DNA of 64,000 nucleotides, taken from NCBI RefSeq assembly GCF_019510245.1, contig NZ_JAEKKT010000131.1, positions 1-64,000 on the forward strand, in the 5' to 3' direction. Source of the DNA: Streptomyces sp. GTDB taxonomy: Bacteria > Actinomycetota > Actinomycetes > Streptomycetales > Streptomycetaceae. The position numbers and the translations under genes are program-made. The notes under the pieces are model-generated. The model had not been told where the DNA came from and made no database searches. It saw only the letters and a list, made by a program, of their open reading frames with translations. Shown piece after piece: positions 63,989 through 64,000 of the stretch (its first letter is position 1; every line of letters starts with the position of its first letter).

Positions 63989-64000
63989 GCCGACCTGAGC

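Overview
The window is chromosomal DNA of a Streptomyces or close relative. It is very GC-rich with strong third-position GC, and many genes start at GTG behind GGAGG-type ribosome sites. Stop and start codons often overlap (ATGA/GTGA). Two CUT1 sugar importers lack their own ATPase, which is normal in Streptomyces, and Tat and lipoprotein signals are common. I see no rRNA, tRNA, CRISPR array or intact insertion sequence.

Region 1 (1-14033) is a myo-inositol (cyclitol) catabolism locus. It holds the end of a sugar ABC ATPase, two Gfo/Idh/MocA dehydrogenases and a divergent LacI-type repressor. A long operon follows: iolC, a Cgl0159-type barrel protein, iolB, iolD, an mmsA/iolA dehydrogenase, iolE, an MFS transporter, iolG and a second IolE/IolH-like isomerase. 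It ends in a strong hairpin terminator. iolB appears to have lost its middle third, including the metal site. A 1.26 kb gap follows that contains a frameshifted TrmO-like relic.

Region 2 (15245-21656) looks like aromatic O-demethylation: a Rieske oxygenase, a 59-residue Cys/His protein, a VanB-type reductase, an IclR regulator, and an SsuABC-like importer led by a promoter and a 19-bp palindrome.

Region 3 (21625-29895) is an alpha-glucan locus on the minus strand: a LacI regulator, a CUT1 importer, a GH13 alpha-glucosidase and a secreted GH87-type alpha-1,3-glucanase. Region 4 (29912-35588) is a polyamine-type PotABCD importer with a divergent FadR-type regulator and a soluble Cache-domain protein.

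Region 5 (35684-45310) is mixed. It holds a MmyB-like ligand-binding protein without a DNA-binding domain, an XRE/ImmA-like pair, an alpha/beta hydrolase, a Sfp-type phosphopantetheinyl transferase overlapping a metallophosphoesterase, an orphan ATP-grasp protein, a chitinase with a DasR-type site, and a PAPS-type sulfotransferase.

Region 6 (45487-63988) is the most interesting stretch: a divergent glycan-utilisation locus. Leftward are a DeoR regulator, a GH4 glycosidase, a GH38 alpha-mannosidase and a GH29 alpha-fucosidase. Rightward are a PfkB kinase, a CUT1 importer, a cytoplasmic phosphodiesterase, a GH2 beta-galactosidase, a Tat-exported metallophosphoesterase with a LamG-like domain, and a Tat-exported PHP-domain protein. 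Three phosphoesterases beside mannosidase, fucosidase, galactosidase and a sugar kinase suggest a phosphate-bearing heteroglycan as substrate. This is inference.
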